A DNA stretch of 64,000 nucleotides from Linnemannia elongata. Its lineage: Eukaryota > Mortierellomycota > Mortierellomycetes > Mortierellales > Mortierellaceae. The notes beneath the pieces were generated by a model. The model saw only the letters and a list, made by a program, of their open reading frames with translations. It did not search any database and was not told where the DNA came from. Location: contig JAXBDG010000014.1 of assembly GCA_036320915.1 (NCBI GenBank), positions 1,550,001 through 1,614,000 of the forward strand. Direction: 5' to 3'. This document shows positions 49,317 through 60,020 of the stretch, one piece after another (position 1 is the first letter of the stretch; each line of letters opens with the position of its first letter). A program made the translations under genes and the position numbers.

Positions 49317-51100
49317 ATGCTAATATGTGGGTAATAATGGCCTGAATGGAAGGATCCAAAGATCAGACTCATCTCACACAAGAGAAAAAGGGAGGAGATT
49401 CGCAAAAAATAAGGTGCTCTTTGACAATATTACAAGCAATAACAACAAACCATAAAGAAAAGGTGACAAGCTTACTGTTGGCATCGATGTCGAGATGTTT
49501 GTAGAGTCGGTTGATGAGCTTGGAGACAAAGCTCTCGAGGGATTGCTTGGCGTGGGCAGTCTCAGTCCCCTCGAGTGCCTGGAAGAGCGTGTTGGAGGTC
49601 ACCAGGCACAGTCCCACATAGGCAAATGCCTGACCCTCCGTCAGGATGTCCTTGGAGGCGCCAATAGTCTGGGTGTCTGACGAGGAGGTCGAGTCTGAAC
49701 TGATGATGGAAGAAGCAGACGAGGAGGTGGCGGGTGAGGCAGGAATGTCGGCGCTCTCGTCTGTTGTTGTTGTTGTTGTTGTTGATGATGATGATGATGA
49801 TGACGACTCTGCTGATAGCATTGTATTGGTTTGATTCGTCAGTTGTGCTGACTGCTCTTGTTGTCGTACAGTGGTCGCATGGCCCCCCGTCTCCAACTCA
49901 ATATCCTCCAGGTACACTTCGCTCTCGGTATGTTCTAAAGGATGGTGAGAGTCGCAGCCATGATGGTGGCTATTGTCTTCTTTATCATCATCGGCGGTGA
50001 TGAGGGCATCAGGAACCATCATGGCGATACCGACGAGCTTCTCCATGGCGCTTTCAGCAACAGTCGCCAGCGAGCTGCTGCTGTTGGTTTTGTGAGGGAA
50101 GTCTGTCGATATGGTTGCCTCTTCATCTTCTTTGTCATCGCCATCGTCGTCGTCGTCGTCATCTCCTGTGAGTTCGCTGTTTTGGGTGGTTTTGGAGTCT
50201 TGGCGGGGGCTGTTGTCCATATAGAAGGTGTAGTCTTCATGATCTTCATCGGGTTTTATCATATCTTTCTGTATGGGCGATGCAGCCGAAGTTGGCGTTG
50301 GTGATGATGAGGGTGATAATGAAGGTGTCTTGGCAGCAGCAGCCTTGGAGGTGTCGACAGGCGTCATACCGGAGGTAAGTTCAGGCAATGATCCACAGAC
50401 TACAGATGACGAGGGCACGGATGTTATTCCTGAAGGTAATGATGATTCCTACACATAGTAACAATAACACATACATTAAGTAAAAGGGAACAATAGCATT
50501 ATTAGTTTTCATATCCAGTCATTTCTTTTCGTATCTTTCTTGTGGATGCTGAAGGCCCTCTCCTTAGTCCTTTGCGTCTTCTGTGTCCTGTCTCCTGAGT
50601 CCTGTGTCCTGTGCGATCTAAACGTACGTTTTCATTGAGCCAGGACCTTCTTAAGAACGACGAAGTCAGTCATTTGCTCGTTCGTTCTACACACCACAGC
50701 AACCAGGTCGGGGCGTGTCTTGTCTTTCAATAATAATAATAATAATAATAATAACAATGGCAATAATAAAGACAGTAAGTGCCGGTGGTGAGTGTTGAAT
50801 AAAAAGTGGCGGGAAATAGAAATGGGTTAAGTGAAGGGAGGAATAAGTGTTGTTGTTGTTTCTTTCTTTCATTTTTTTTTTTTTTTTTGTGTTCTTAGTT
50901 GCCTTTCTTAGTCTCTCTATCCTCTCTCTGCTGATATGAACCTGCTGTTGTTGAGATGATGATCAATGATGGTTGTTGAATGAGAAAAGTGAATGTAGCT
51001 GGATGGTGGTGTGTGATGAGGGGAAAGGAGTGAGTAAAAGCTATGTAGTGTATACCTGGTGGTTGGGGTTGTTGTCGAGGAGAACTGGAGAAGGAGGCAT
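46492..51100 (-). CDS. DUF726 membrane protein (TMCO4/Mil1-like, alpha/beta-hydrolase fold)
   Basis: Exons complement(join(46492..47181, 47294..47535, 47630..48835, 49476..50448, 51056..51100)), 1051 residues. The first exon is only 45 nt (MPPSPVLLDNNPNHQ), joined in phase 0 across a 607-nt intron; without it no Met opens the next exon in frame until MTPVD. Residues 16-250 are Ser/Thr/Asp-rich, with a run of seven Asp and a run of seven Thr. Then comes a soluble helical part, a Gly/Ala-rich membrane segment at about 600-670 (GLVLGLSAGLFAPVIGAG), and the hydrolase-like C-terminal half with VGYSLGARVIFYCL, whose Ser826 is in the nucleophile position of GxSxG. These are DUF726 hallmarks; the yeast relative Mil1 (YFL034W) binds clathrin adaptor AP-1. 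Enzymatic activity is not established for the family as far as I know. Intron 2 contains G19, A18 and A31 tracts. Confidence 0.85.
48972..48990 (+). repeat. G19 homopolymer in DUF726 intron 2
   Basis: Nineteen G (C on the transcribed-sense side), the same length as the tract at 30033-30051. Confidence 0.95.
49281..49311 (+). repeat. A31 homopolymer in DUF726 intron 2
   Basis: Thirty-one A on the plus strand, so T31 in the sense orientation of the DUF726 transcript. Confidence 0.95.
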
Positions 51101-51173
51101 TGTATGCAGTGGGTATATTTGAGAGAGTGGTGGACAGACGGATAAAAGAGAGGGTGAGAGAGAGAGAGATAGG

Positions 51174-51383
51174 GTGAGAGTGAGGAGGAGGAGGAGAGGA
51201 GGAGGAGGAGGAGGAGGAGAAGGAGGAGAAGGGAAGAAAGTGAAGAGAATGAAGAGGGTGAAGAGAGTGAGATGTAGGGAAGAAGTGAAGAAGGAAAGGG
51301 AAGGGAAGGGAAGGGAAGACAAAGAATGCAAAGAAGGGGCAACAAAAAAAGAAAAAGAAAAAGAAAAAGAAAAGGAAAAGTGA
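51174..51383 (+). repeat. 210-nt near-pure purine tract (GAG/GAA/GGGAA/AAAAAG units)
   Basis: Almost all G and A on the plus strand, with subrepeats GGA/GAG, GGGAA (about 51298-51319) and AAAAAG (about 51345-51375). It lies 75-285 nt upstream of the DUF726 start codon, where it is CT-rich in the sense orientation. Confidence 0.85.
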
Positions 51384-51764
51384 AGAGGAGAAAGATGCCA
51401 ATTGACTGATAAAGTGAGCCTACAGATTGAATGAAGGATGGCCGTTGAAAGATCATGATCATGATTGGCATCACTTCCCCCTCGTCTCTTTCGCTCTGGT
51501 GCCTGAATAAATGAATTATCATGAACCTTTTTTTCATATATAATAAATTACTACTGCCATCCTCAACAAGCAAACAGCACACCTTCCTTCCCTTCCTCTT
51601 TCTATTTCTCGTTCTCTTCTCTTTTCTCTCCTCCCTTCTCTCTCATCTTTCTCGTCTGATTGCTTCCGAGGGGATAGGTGAAGGTAAGGCAGGGGAGAAA
51701 TTACAAGATTCGATTACCGAGGGAGAAACCAACAGCGAAAAGAAACAATTACCACGATATGCGT

Positions 51765-51765
<1 letters not shown>

Positions 51766-51802
<37 letters not shown>
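51766..51802 (+). repeat. A37 homopolymer
   Basis: Thirty-seven A followed by G7, in the divergent spacer. Confidence 0.95.
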
Positions 51803-51809
<7 letters not shown>

Positions 51810-52501
51810 AACCAGGCATGACAAGACACTCCATCCTTTGTTCCCTTCTCGATTTCCCATTATTTTTAGGTCAACCTTCCTGCAGAACAACACGCTGCAC
51901 CCACCCAGCCAGGGCGATCCTTTTCTAAAAATACCTTCTCTAGAAGAAAAAAAGAAAAAGAAAGAGAAAAAAATAGACAAGGGAACATAAGGGACTTCAC
52001 CCGGAGAATGAACCCTGGTCCGTTCACTCCCCTCATTTATAGATCAAGGCCAGGTGTTCTTTCTCTCTCACCATAAACAAATAAACCAGCATCACCACTA
52101 TCATCATAGAGGTACAAGGCACCCTTTTTTTTCCCCTCATTCTTCACCCTCTAGAAACAGAGAAGACGAGAGCAACACGCCACCCCACGTTTCCGCGTTC
52201 TGTGCTCAGAATCGACCAAACATTACATCTCCATATCTCACTCTTTCCCTGCACCCTTTCGTCATCGATACTTACAGTCCGTTCTCACACTCCCTCTTCT
52301 TCAGTTGGAATGCACCAAACGCACCTTCTTTTGTACCCTGCCCTATGCCTCGCCAGTCTCTATTTCGAACAGGGTCCAGATCTGTAAACTGGACCTTCTT
52401 CACGTCGGTAATCTAGTGTGCATGCCTTCGCCCCTTCTTCACCCTTGGGCTTCCACTATGAGAGGCGTGCATTTGCCTGCATTATCCTACGTGTTTGCTC
52501 C

Positions 52502-52546
52502 ATTGACCCATCGGCCCCAAAGACCCATCGGCCCCATTGACCCATG
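52502..52546 (+). repeat. 17-bp direct repeat, about 2.5 copies
   Basis: Unit GACCCATCGGCCCCAWW, two adjacent copies plus a partial third (GACCCATGG), about 370 nt upstream of the DHX57-like start codon. Confidence 0.9.
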
Positions 52547-52587
52547 GACAGCTACAACTCCAATGCGAGTACACTAGAGTGACAACG

Positions 52588-52619
<32 letters not shown>

Positions 52620-52645
52620 AAAAAAAAAAAAAAAAAAAAAAAAAA
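52588..52645 (+). repeat. A31-C-A26 near-homopolymer
   Basis: A31 at 52588-52618 and A26 at 52620-52645, split by a single C. Confidence 0.95.
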
Positions 52646-52907
52646 GTACAAAGAACCAGGGGGACAATGACAGCGATAAATATCCCCAACGAGTTAGAAG
52701 AAAAGTTTTTTTTTTTAGCAAGTGCTCTCTGGCTCCATTTGATCCGGTTGTTCAAGCAGACAGTCACCCTGTACTTCTTAAGAGAAAAGAAAAAATCAAC
52801 TGTATGTTCACTCGTACTCTTTCATCAACACACACTCCCCCTTGTCTTTCATACCCTCATCACTTTTTCTCCTTCATCAAACAATTTAATCCATTCTTAC
52901 GCTGTGA

Positions 52908-55900
52908 ATGTCAAAAAACAACTCCAAAAAGAGTATGCATACATCACTTGCCACCAAACAGATCAATGAACAAGATGAGCTACGACAGCATGATCACAAA
53001 AACACTAAAAGAATTCTTGTTGTCAATAAACAATTAAATAGGCAAGCCGGCATCACAGGCAGAGAGTGCGCCCGCAAAAGTAGGAGGAGGAGGCGGCGGC
53101 AAGGGCGCATCAGGAAAAGGCGGTAAAGGTGCTCCACAGGAAACTCCTCCAACACCCGAGCCAGCACGCGCAATCTTTCCTGGCTGGACCGGAAAGACAC
53201 CCTCGTCTCTCCTTCACGAGCACTGTCAAAAGCACGACTGGGAGAAGCCCACCTTTGACGTCGTAAGTCAACCCAACTTTCAATTGAGTTTTCTTGGGAG
53301 ATCCTGTAAGGGAGTGTCAATACAACTCCAATTGGGTCTTCCTGAAAATATTACAATCAGGGGCAAATCGGATCGACTGTCCCTCATGACTGAAAATATT
53401 TAGCATAACAGATCAAAAGTGACCCATATCAAATGGATACTAATGTTTTCATTCCCAATGAATAGAAACGGACGCCACGGGGGTTTGTGTGCACGATTGT
53501 ACTGGGCAAGCGGAACAAAAAGACAGGACAGATTGAGACAGCATCCTTCACACCCAAGGATGTTTTCAAACCGACAGCTGTCGAAGCACGCCATTACGGA
53601 GCAACATACGCTCTGCACAGAGTCAATAGCCATAAAAACATGATCATGGTCCTCCCGCCAGGCCCTCGCGACCTCTGGTCCCAACTCGACGACGAAAAGA
53701 GCAAGGCTGGTCCTAGCGAACAACACCTCTACCACCCCGACCCATTCATCAGCCAAGCAGCCAAACTGCAGCTCCAGCAGCAGAGTCACCAACAGGCCCT
53801 ACAGGAGCAGGCCAAGGCCAGGGCAGCGAGCAACACCAAGAAGGATGACGACGACGTCCCGACTCAGCATGGCCCTAGTGAGTACGCTAGTCGATCTACA
53901 CTTGGAGGAGGGATAGGAGGCAAGGATGACCCTAGCCAAAAGAAGAACTGGGATAAGCTGCCTATGGTTCACATGAACCAGGAGATGCGCGCCGAAGTCG
54001 AGGATGTTGTGAAGAAGCAAATGGCAGGCGAGCTCTATCAAACTGTAGGTTTTTTTACTTTGTAAAAGATAATGCTACCTTGTTGTGGCGCGCTGGGGTG
54101 AGTATATTATTAACTTTTCGTAATGATCTATATAGTACATCGAGGAGTACGGAACACAAGGGGAACCAATGTACAACACTGTCCTTTCCAAGGCACTCAC
54201 GCGTATGGGATTCCGGGATCGCCACGTCGCAGAAGCTCTTCAGTACTGCAACGACCAACCGTCTGCCCTCGACTGGCTCTGTAAGTTCTCATCCGGTGCA
54301 CGACTTTATATTTGCCCTAAATGGCACCCTCAAGGTGAAGTCTGCCTTAACACCAGCATGAACATTGATAATTTTAGGCCTTCACGTTCCGGAGGATGAT
54401 CTGCCTGCCAGCTTCCTTCAATCAAATTACAACCCCACCATCACCACCATCAGCCACACCTCTGCCTCTCTGGGTCGCGAGTATGCCATTAAGCGCCTTT
54501 CAGCCATTGGATTCACCTCCACAACATGCGGACAGATCTACGACATGGTCGGTGGAGACGAGGATAGGGCCATGGAGGAGCTCTTCAAGCGACTTGCATT
54601 TCCAAAAGGACAGGTCCCAGACGACATGGTACAGGATATCCCTATGGAGCCAGAGTCGCCCGAACAGCTGAAGGAGCTCCGAGACGATGAGATGCTGGCG
54701 TTGGAGAGTATCTATGACGATCGTTTCCAGCGCGACGATGAGGGGTGCGCCAAGATCAAGCTGGAGACGACACTTCACAATACAAAGAACGCTCCCAAAA
54801 TTGAACTCGAGATCCGGATACCCTCGTCCTCGACCTATCCCTTCAACCAGCCACCACTGTTCATCATCCACGAGCCAGATTTACCCTCATACCTCCGTCT
54901 CAGCATTATCCAAAAGACCATGCAGTTTGCCTACAAGACCATGGTCTTGGCGATGGGTGGCCCCATCGTGTACGATGTCGTCGAGTGGATCCAGGAGAAC
55001 TTGCGAGATATATTGGACAACCCTCCCAGTCTGGTTCAGTTAACCGAGGGTTTGATTACGGTCGACCTTTCGCAGGAGGAGGAAAGTCAGGACTCCTTGG
55101 CGTTGCAAGCAGAGGATGGAGACTCCCTTTTGGTCAAGGCTGTTGATTCCAAACTGAGCCTCAACGGTGCACCTGGCGCCAAGGGCGGCAAAAAGCGCGG
55201 TATCCGCCCCCTCAATATCAAACCTAACAGCCCTGGTTCGATTGCTATGCTCAAGGACTACGAAAAGTTGCTTACCAGCGATATCTCTTTCCAGGCACTG
55301 CAGATGGCCCGAGCCAAGCTTCCTGCGTGGGGATTCAAGGAACAGTTGGTCAAAGCGGTTAAGGACAACTCTGTCGTGATTGTGTGCGGAGAAACTGGAT
55401 GCGGAAAGACAACTCAGGTGCCTCAGTTCATTCTCGACAGTTGGATCCAGGAAGCCATTGGGGAGCAAGCCAACATTGTTTGCACACAACCTCGTCGTAT
55501 TGCCGCCATCGGAGTCGCTGAGCGTGTCGCTGTTGAGCGGTCAACGGGCATTGGGCAGCAGGTCGGATATGCTATTCGCGGAGAGAATAAGTCGAGCCGG
55601 AACACCAAACTGCTGTTCTGCACCACCGGCATCCTCTTGCGCCGCTTACATTCGGATCCCACACTCCAGAATGTCACTCACGTCATGGTGGACGAGGTGC
55701 ACGAGCGCTCCGTTGACTCGGACTTTCTGCTCATTATCCTCCGGGAGCTGGTCCGCAAGCGTAAGGACCTCAAGCTAATCCTCATGTCGGCTACGATCAA
55801 CAGCGAGTTCTTTTCTGCCTACTTTGACGGCTGCCCGGTCTATGAGATCCCAGGATTCACCCACCCGGTCGAAGAGCTCTACATGGAGCAAATCGTTGCC

Positions 55901-57911
55901 CGCACTGGTCACAAGCCCGACTTTAAGGGCACGAACGTGAAGCGCGCCAAGATGACCGAGGCCATGGAGGAAGAGTGGGAGAGGACCAAAGCTGAATACG
56001 AGAAAGAGGGATTGGACGAAGAGACCATTGCCAGGGTCAAGACCATGGAGCTGTATGCCGAGCGCATCGACTATGACCTCATTGTTGCCAGTGTCAGCGA
56101 TATCTTGAAGCGCAAGGAACCCGCTGGAAGCGTTGATGGAGCCATTCTCATCTTCTTGCCAGGTACGCCCCTTTTTGGCTTTGTAGCGAGATATGATTTG
56201 TTATATTGTACTTTTTCCTAATATTCTCTTTCGTTTCTCAAAACTAGGTGTCATGGAGATTAAAAAAGCGATCGATGCCCTGACGGTGTTTTCAAGATCG
56301 GTTCCTCAAACATTGGACATTATGCCCCTTCACGCCGCCTTGACGCCTAAGGAACAGAACAGCATCTTTGCGCCTGTCCGCAAGGGTGTCCGCAAGATTG
56401 TGGTTGCGACCAATGTTGCCGAAACTAGTATTACCATGTAAGTTCGTCCTTTTAATTGACTCTCACGCAACTTGCAGAACTCAGTGGCACGAGGCAAATT
56501 GACATACAATTTACTTACCAGAAATGACTTTTTCTGAATGAATTATCCGACGCTCGATAGTGACGGGGTGGTGTATGTAATTGATTCGGGACGTGTCAAG
56601 GAGACCAGGATGGAGAACAACATGACCAAATTAGTGGAGACCTGGACGTCATTTGCGTCGACCCGCCAGCGTAAGGGTCGTGCTGGTCGTACCCGTCCCG
56701 GTATTGTCTACAAGCTCTTCTCAAGGAAGCAGTCGCTCAAATTGGCGCCTCAGCAGGATCCTGAAATCCTGCGTATCCCTCTGGAGCAGCTCTGTCTATC
56801 GGTCAAGGCTATGGGAGAAAAAAACGTAGAAGCCTTCCTCGGCAAGGCGCTGACGCCTCCTTCTTTGGCAGCTATCCAAACCGCACTCAAGACCCTGGAG
56901 GACCTCAATGCCCTTGATGGAACATCGGGTGAGCTGACACCCCTCGGAAAGCACATGGCAGATATCCCTGCGGATCTGCGTGTTGCCAAGATGTTGATTT
57001 TCGGAGCCGTGTTCAGATGTCTGGAGCCCATCTTGGTGGTGGCGTCATGTATGAGTGTCAAGAGCCCCTTTGTATCGCCCATGGAGAAGCGAGATGAAGC
57101 GCAGACCAAGAAGGAACAGTTTGCGACAGCAAAATCCGACTTATTGACTGCATGGAAGGCGTACGACAGCTGGGAGAAACTCCGAGACAATGGCGCAGGA
57201 CGATCAGAGCTCAAGTCGTACTGTGAGGAAAACTTCCTGTCGACAAACACGCTCTTTGAGATCCAGAACCTCAAGTCGCAGTATCTTGAAGTCTTGGACT
57301 CGATTGGGTTCACTTCTAAGGACGATGACAAGAGCAGGAGCCGTCGCCGGTCGGAGAGATGTTCAGCCGAGGCTGACAACGTGCATTCGGACAATATGGC
57401 TTTGGTCAAGGCCATTATATTGTCTGGATTATACCCGAATGTGATCAAGGTCAAGATGCCCGACGCCAAGTTTGACAAGATGATTGCTGGTGCGGTGGAG
57501 CGCGAGACGGTGACTAAGGAGATCCGCATGTTTACTAAGGATGACGGTCGTGTTTTCCTGCACCCGTCCTCGATCCTGTTCCAGACCAACCAGTACCAGG
57601 TTCCCTTCTTGGTTTACTTTTCCAAGCTGGAGACAAGCAAGATCTTTGTGCACGATGCGACGATGGTGCCCATGTATGGGTTGTTACTGTTTGGAGGACA
57701 GGTGCAGGTTGATCACTTGGGTCGCGGACTGGAAATTGGAGACGGGTTTATCAAGCTGAGGGCGTTTGCGAGAATTGGCGTGCTGGTCAACCAGTTAAAG
57801 AAGTTGCTGGAAGCTCTTCTTCAGGCCAAGATTGCCAACCCGGACCTGAGCGTTTCTGAGAGCCCTGTTGTCGAGACCATGATCAAGCTTGTCACAACCG
57901 ACGGCATCTAG
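52908..57911 (+). CDS. DEAH-box RNA helicase, DHX57/YLR419W-like (UBA, RWD, helicase)
   Basis: Exons join(52908..52932, 53042..53262, 53466..54044, 54136..54280, 54378..56162, 56248..56437, 56561..57911), 1431 residues, all phases consistent. The 25-nt first exon (MSKNNSKK plus one base) is the least certain part. Seen in order: a Gly/Lys-rich start; a dsRNA-binding-like segment (SSLLHEHCQKHDWEKP to VEARHYGATYALHRV); a UBA domain (about 289-325: LTRMGFRDRHVAEALQYC); a second UBA-like helix pair (about 359-400); an RWD domain (about 415-535: LRDDEMLALESIYDD); helicase motif I GETGCGKTT with Lys667; motif II DEVHERS with Asp762; motif III LMSATI; motif VI QRKGRAGRTRPG; then HA2 and OB-fold regions to the end. 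This order is that of the DHX57/YLR419W group. RNA unwinding is expected; the substrate is unknown. Confidence 0.92.
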
Positions 57912-58199
57912 TTGTAGGGCTATGTATTTTAGAACATTTACTATATAGTCTTTAATAGTGCTACTCACCCGCATCTTTTCTATTCTTTTTCTTCTTTTGG
58001 AGTTCCTCTTCCTTCCCTGCCTTCCTCTATCATGTTCAACTTCTTTGCTCTTTTACTCTGCCTCTCTGATTGTCTCGCGAGGGTGATGGCTCGACGGCAC
58101 TAGTCGCTTATCCTCCAGTTGTCTGGACACTGTAATCTCCGGCTGCCCTCGTTATATACTACTATCAGGTACACCATCTCTTTGGCGTTCAGTATGTAG

Positions 58200-59640
58200 G
58201 ACTCTGGCGCTTCATCATAGGACCCTCAACAATCTCCAGGTCGGGTATTGCAGCCTTCTGCAATTGGATTTGGGAGAGCACCTGGATGTCTTGCCGAATC
58301 TCAAGCGCCTCTACAGGGTAAAGCACAGTTCGGACCAAGCGCCTCGACAAGGCATACCCTCAACTGCAAACACTCATTATTAACAAATCGCTGATATTGT
58401 TGGTGCTCTACAGCTGGCTTGAGCACCTTCCGGGCTTGGAGAATCTAAGCATTGCTCACATCCTGGAGGCTGAGGAGGAAAAAAATCACACCCACAACGA
58501 TCTTGATGTTGCTCCTGAACAAGAAGGTGAGACCTGGTCAGCAAGTACGGTTGTCTGGCTTGCAGAGTGCGCCGCCTACAATCCTCTTCGACGAGTGTAT
58601 GCATGAGCTTAGTGCGCGAGGCACGGAGACGGTGGTGGCTGGGATGATGAAGGTGGCTGGGGTCATGACGGTGACAGGGGTGGCGGAACCCAAGAGGGTG
58701 ATGGCCAAGGGAACCCTGACGACTGCAGTGCGAGCCCTAAGGGCAATAATGGGGCTGCTAATGGCAATGAAGATGAAAGGGACTTGGAAAGTGATGAGAA
58801 GTTCGTTGAAGGTGACAAGGCGACTTCTGAGAGATTCGAGGAGGCCACCGAGAGCAATAATACTACCCTACTGGCAGCGAGGATACTTTTAAGGGCGAAG
58901 GCAAGACTCGTGAGGTAAATGACGGTTTTAATGAAAGCTTTCCCCGATGACAAGACCATAGCCTGATTCATTAATTGCTTGAAAGACCTTCATGGCCAGA
59001 CGACTCTGCGCGCGTTTCGCTTTTCAAGTCAAGGCACTCGTGAGATACGTCGATGGACCGATCAGTAGAAGCTATCGCGCCTGTGCGGCCGAACAGAATC
59101 CTTCGTAGAAATCACTGCTTCGAACCATCTCACAGACGTACCGGAGCCTTGCTATGGTGGGAAGAATCCCTGAGGAAGACCGTTACGGCTTGACCACACC
59201 TTGGCCCTACTCACAGGTTTCTCTGACGTCCTTAGACTTTCATCCGCTGAACTCTCCTGCTCCAGAGGTGACATTGTCACTTTTCCGACGGGTCCAGAAG
59301 TTGAAACAGCTCAAGTCTCTCTATTTTGCGCTTTACCATTTACGAGAGTTGGCGTCTCTTGTAAACGATTCAGAGTCTGCTGCTGTTGTTATGGTTGTTG
59401 TTGGAGGTGGTGGTCATTTGGACGAGGATCTTTGTTTTCCGTCCATCCAGCGCCTTCGGATCGCGAATAGAGGACGGACAAGGGCCTATCGTCGTAGGTC
59501 CAGCATGTAGACGAATGAGGTTGTTGAGATCGTCAAAGCGTTTCCATCACTTCAGCACCTAGACCTTGTATCTTTGGTCGCGTTACAGTTATCCCACCCC
59601 GATCTTCACATCGACTGTTGTGCACATTAAATCATTGAAG
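58200..59640 (+). pseudogene. Decayed F-box/LRR gene
   Basis: No single frame spans this stretch, yet LRR-like pieces follow each other on the plus strand in shifting frames. Frame 1 from 58222: TLNNLQVGYCSLLQLDLGEH, then a stop near 58375. Frame 2 from about 58400: LEHLPGLENLSIAHILEAEE, then an acidic Gly/Asp-rich linker from 58622 to about 58918, also frame 2, after two stops. Frame 0 from 59154: LTSLDFHPLNSP, LKQLKSLYFALYHLREL, a stop at 59508-59510, then IVKAFPSLQHLDLVSL. The order and spacing match the intact LRR gene at 44268-46230 (SGLRTLHISIHHLRDL, then FITAFPSLTHLHIQI). Introns might explain some breaks, but not the in-frame stops inside LRR units. The limits are approximate. Confidence 0.65.
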
Positions 59641-60020
59641 TGACCAGTGATCATACAAAGGTGTGATCCGCCACCAACCCAAAATGTTACAAAGTCCTGT
59701 GTATCTTTTTTTGCTTGTAGACGAATATGGGCATGGAGTCATGTGGAACGCGTCTCTCTCTCTCTCTCTCTCCCACTCTTGATGCTTCTCTTTTTTCGTC
59801 GTTGGTTCCAAGAGATTCAGGACTCGTTCGGTGCCGGAAATTGAGACTGGCCTATGAAGGAGAGGAGAAATGTTTTGCCTCCAGGAATTTTGCTGACAAA
59901 CTGACCTCACCTCTTTCCTATTCTATTGAAAAAGCCTTGGCTGCCTTTCTTATCTCCCTTCAGATCAACCCAGACCCTCATTTCAGTAATCAGAAGATCA
60001 GGAAGATCAGCAGTTGCAGA

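Larger units (their letters stand above)
51101..52907. other. 1.8-kb divergent spacer, DUF726 (-) / DHX57-like (+)
   Basis: Carries both promoters. Starting at the DUF726 start it holds a purine-rich tract (51174-51383), A37 (51766-51802), a 17-bp direct repeat (52502-52546) and two A runs (52588-52645) about 260 nt before the helicase start. No gene supported. Confidence 0.55.

Noticed and set aside
50917..51582. 221-codon minus-strand frame rich in Leu, Phe and Ser
   Set aside because: It is the translation of the 210-nt polypurine tract in another frame; the true exon there is the 45-nt first exon of the DUF726 gene.
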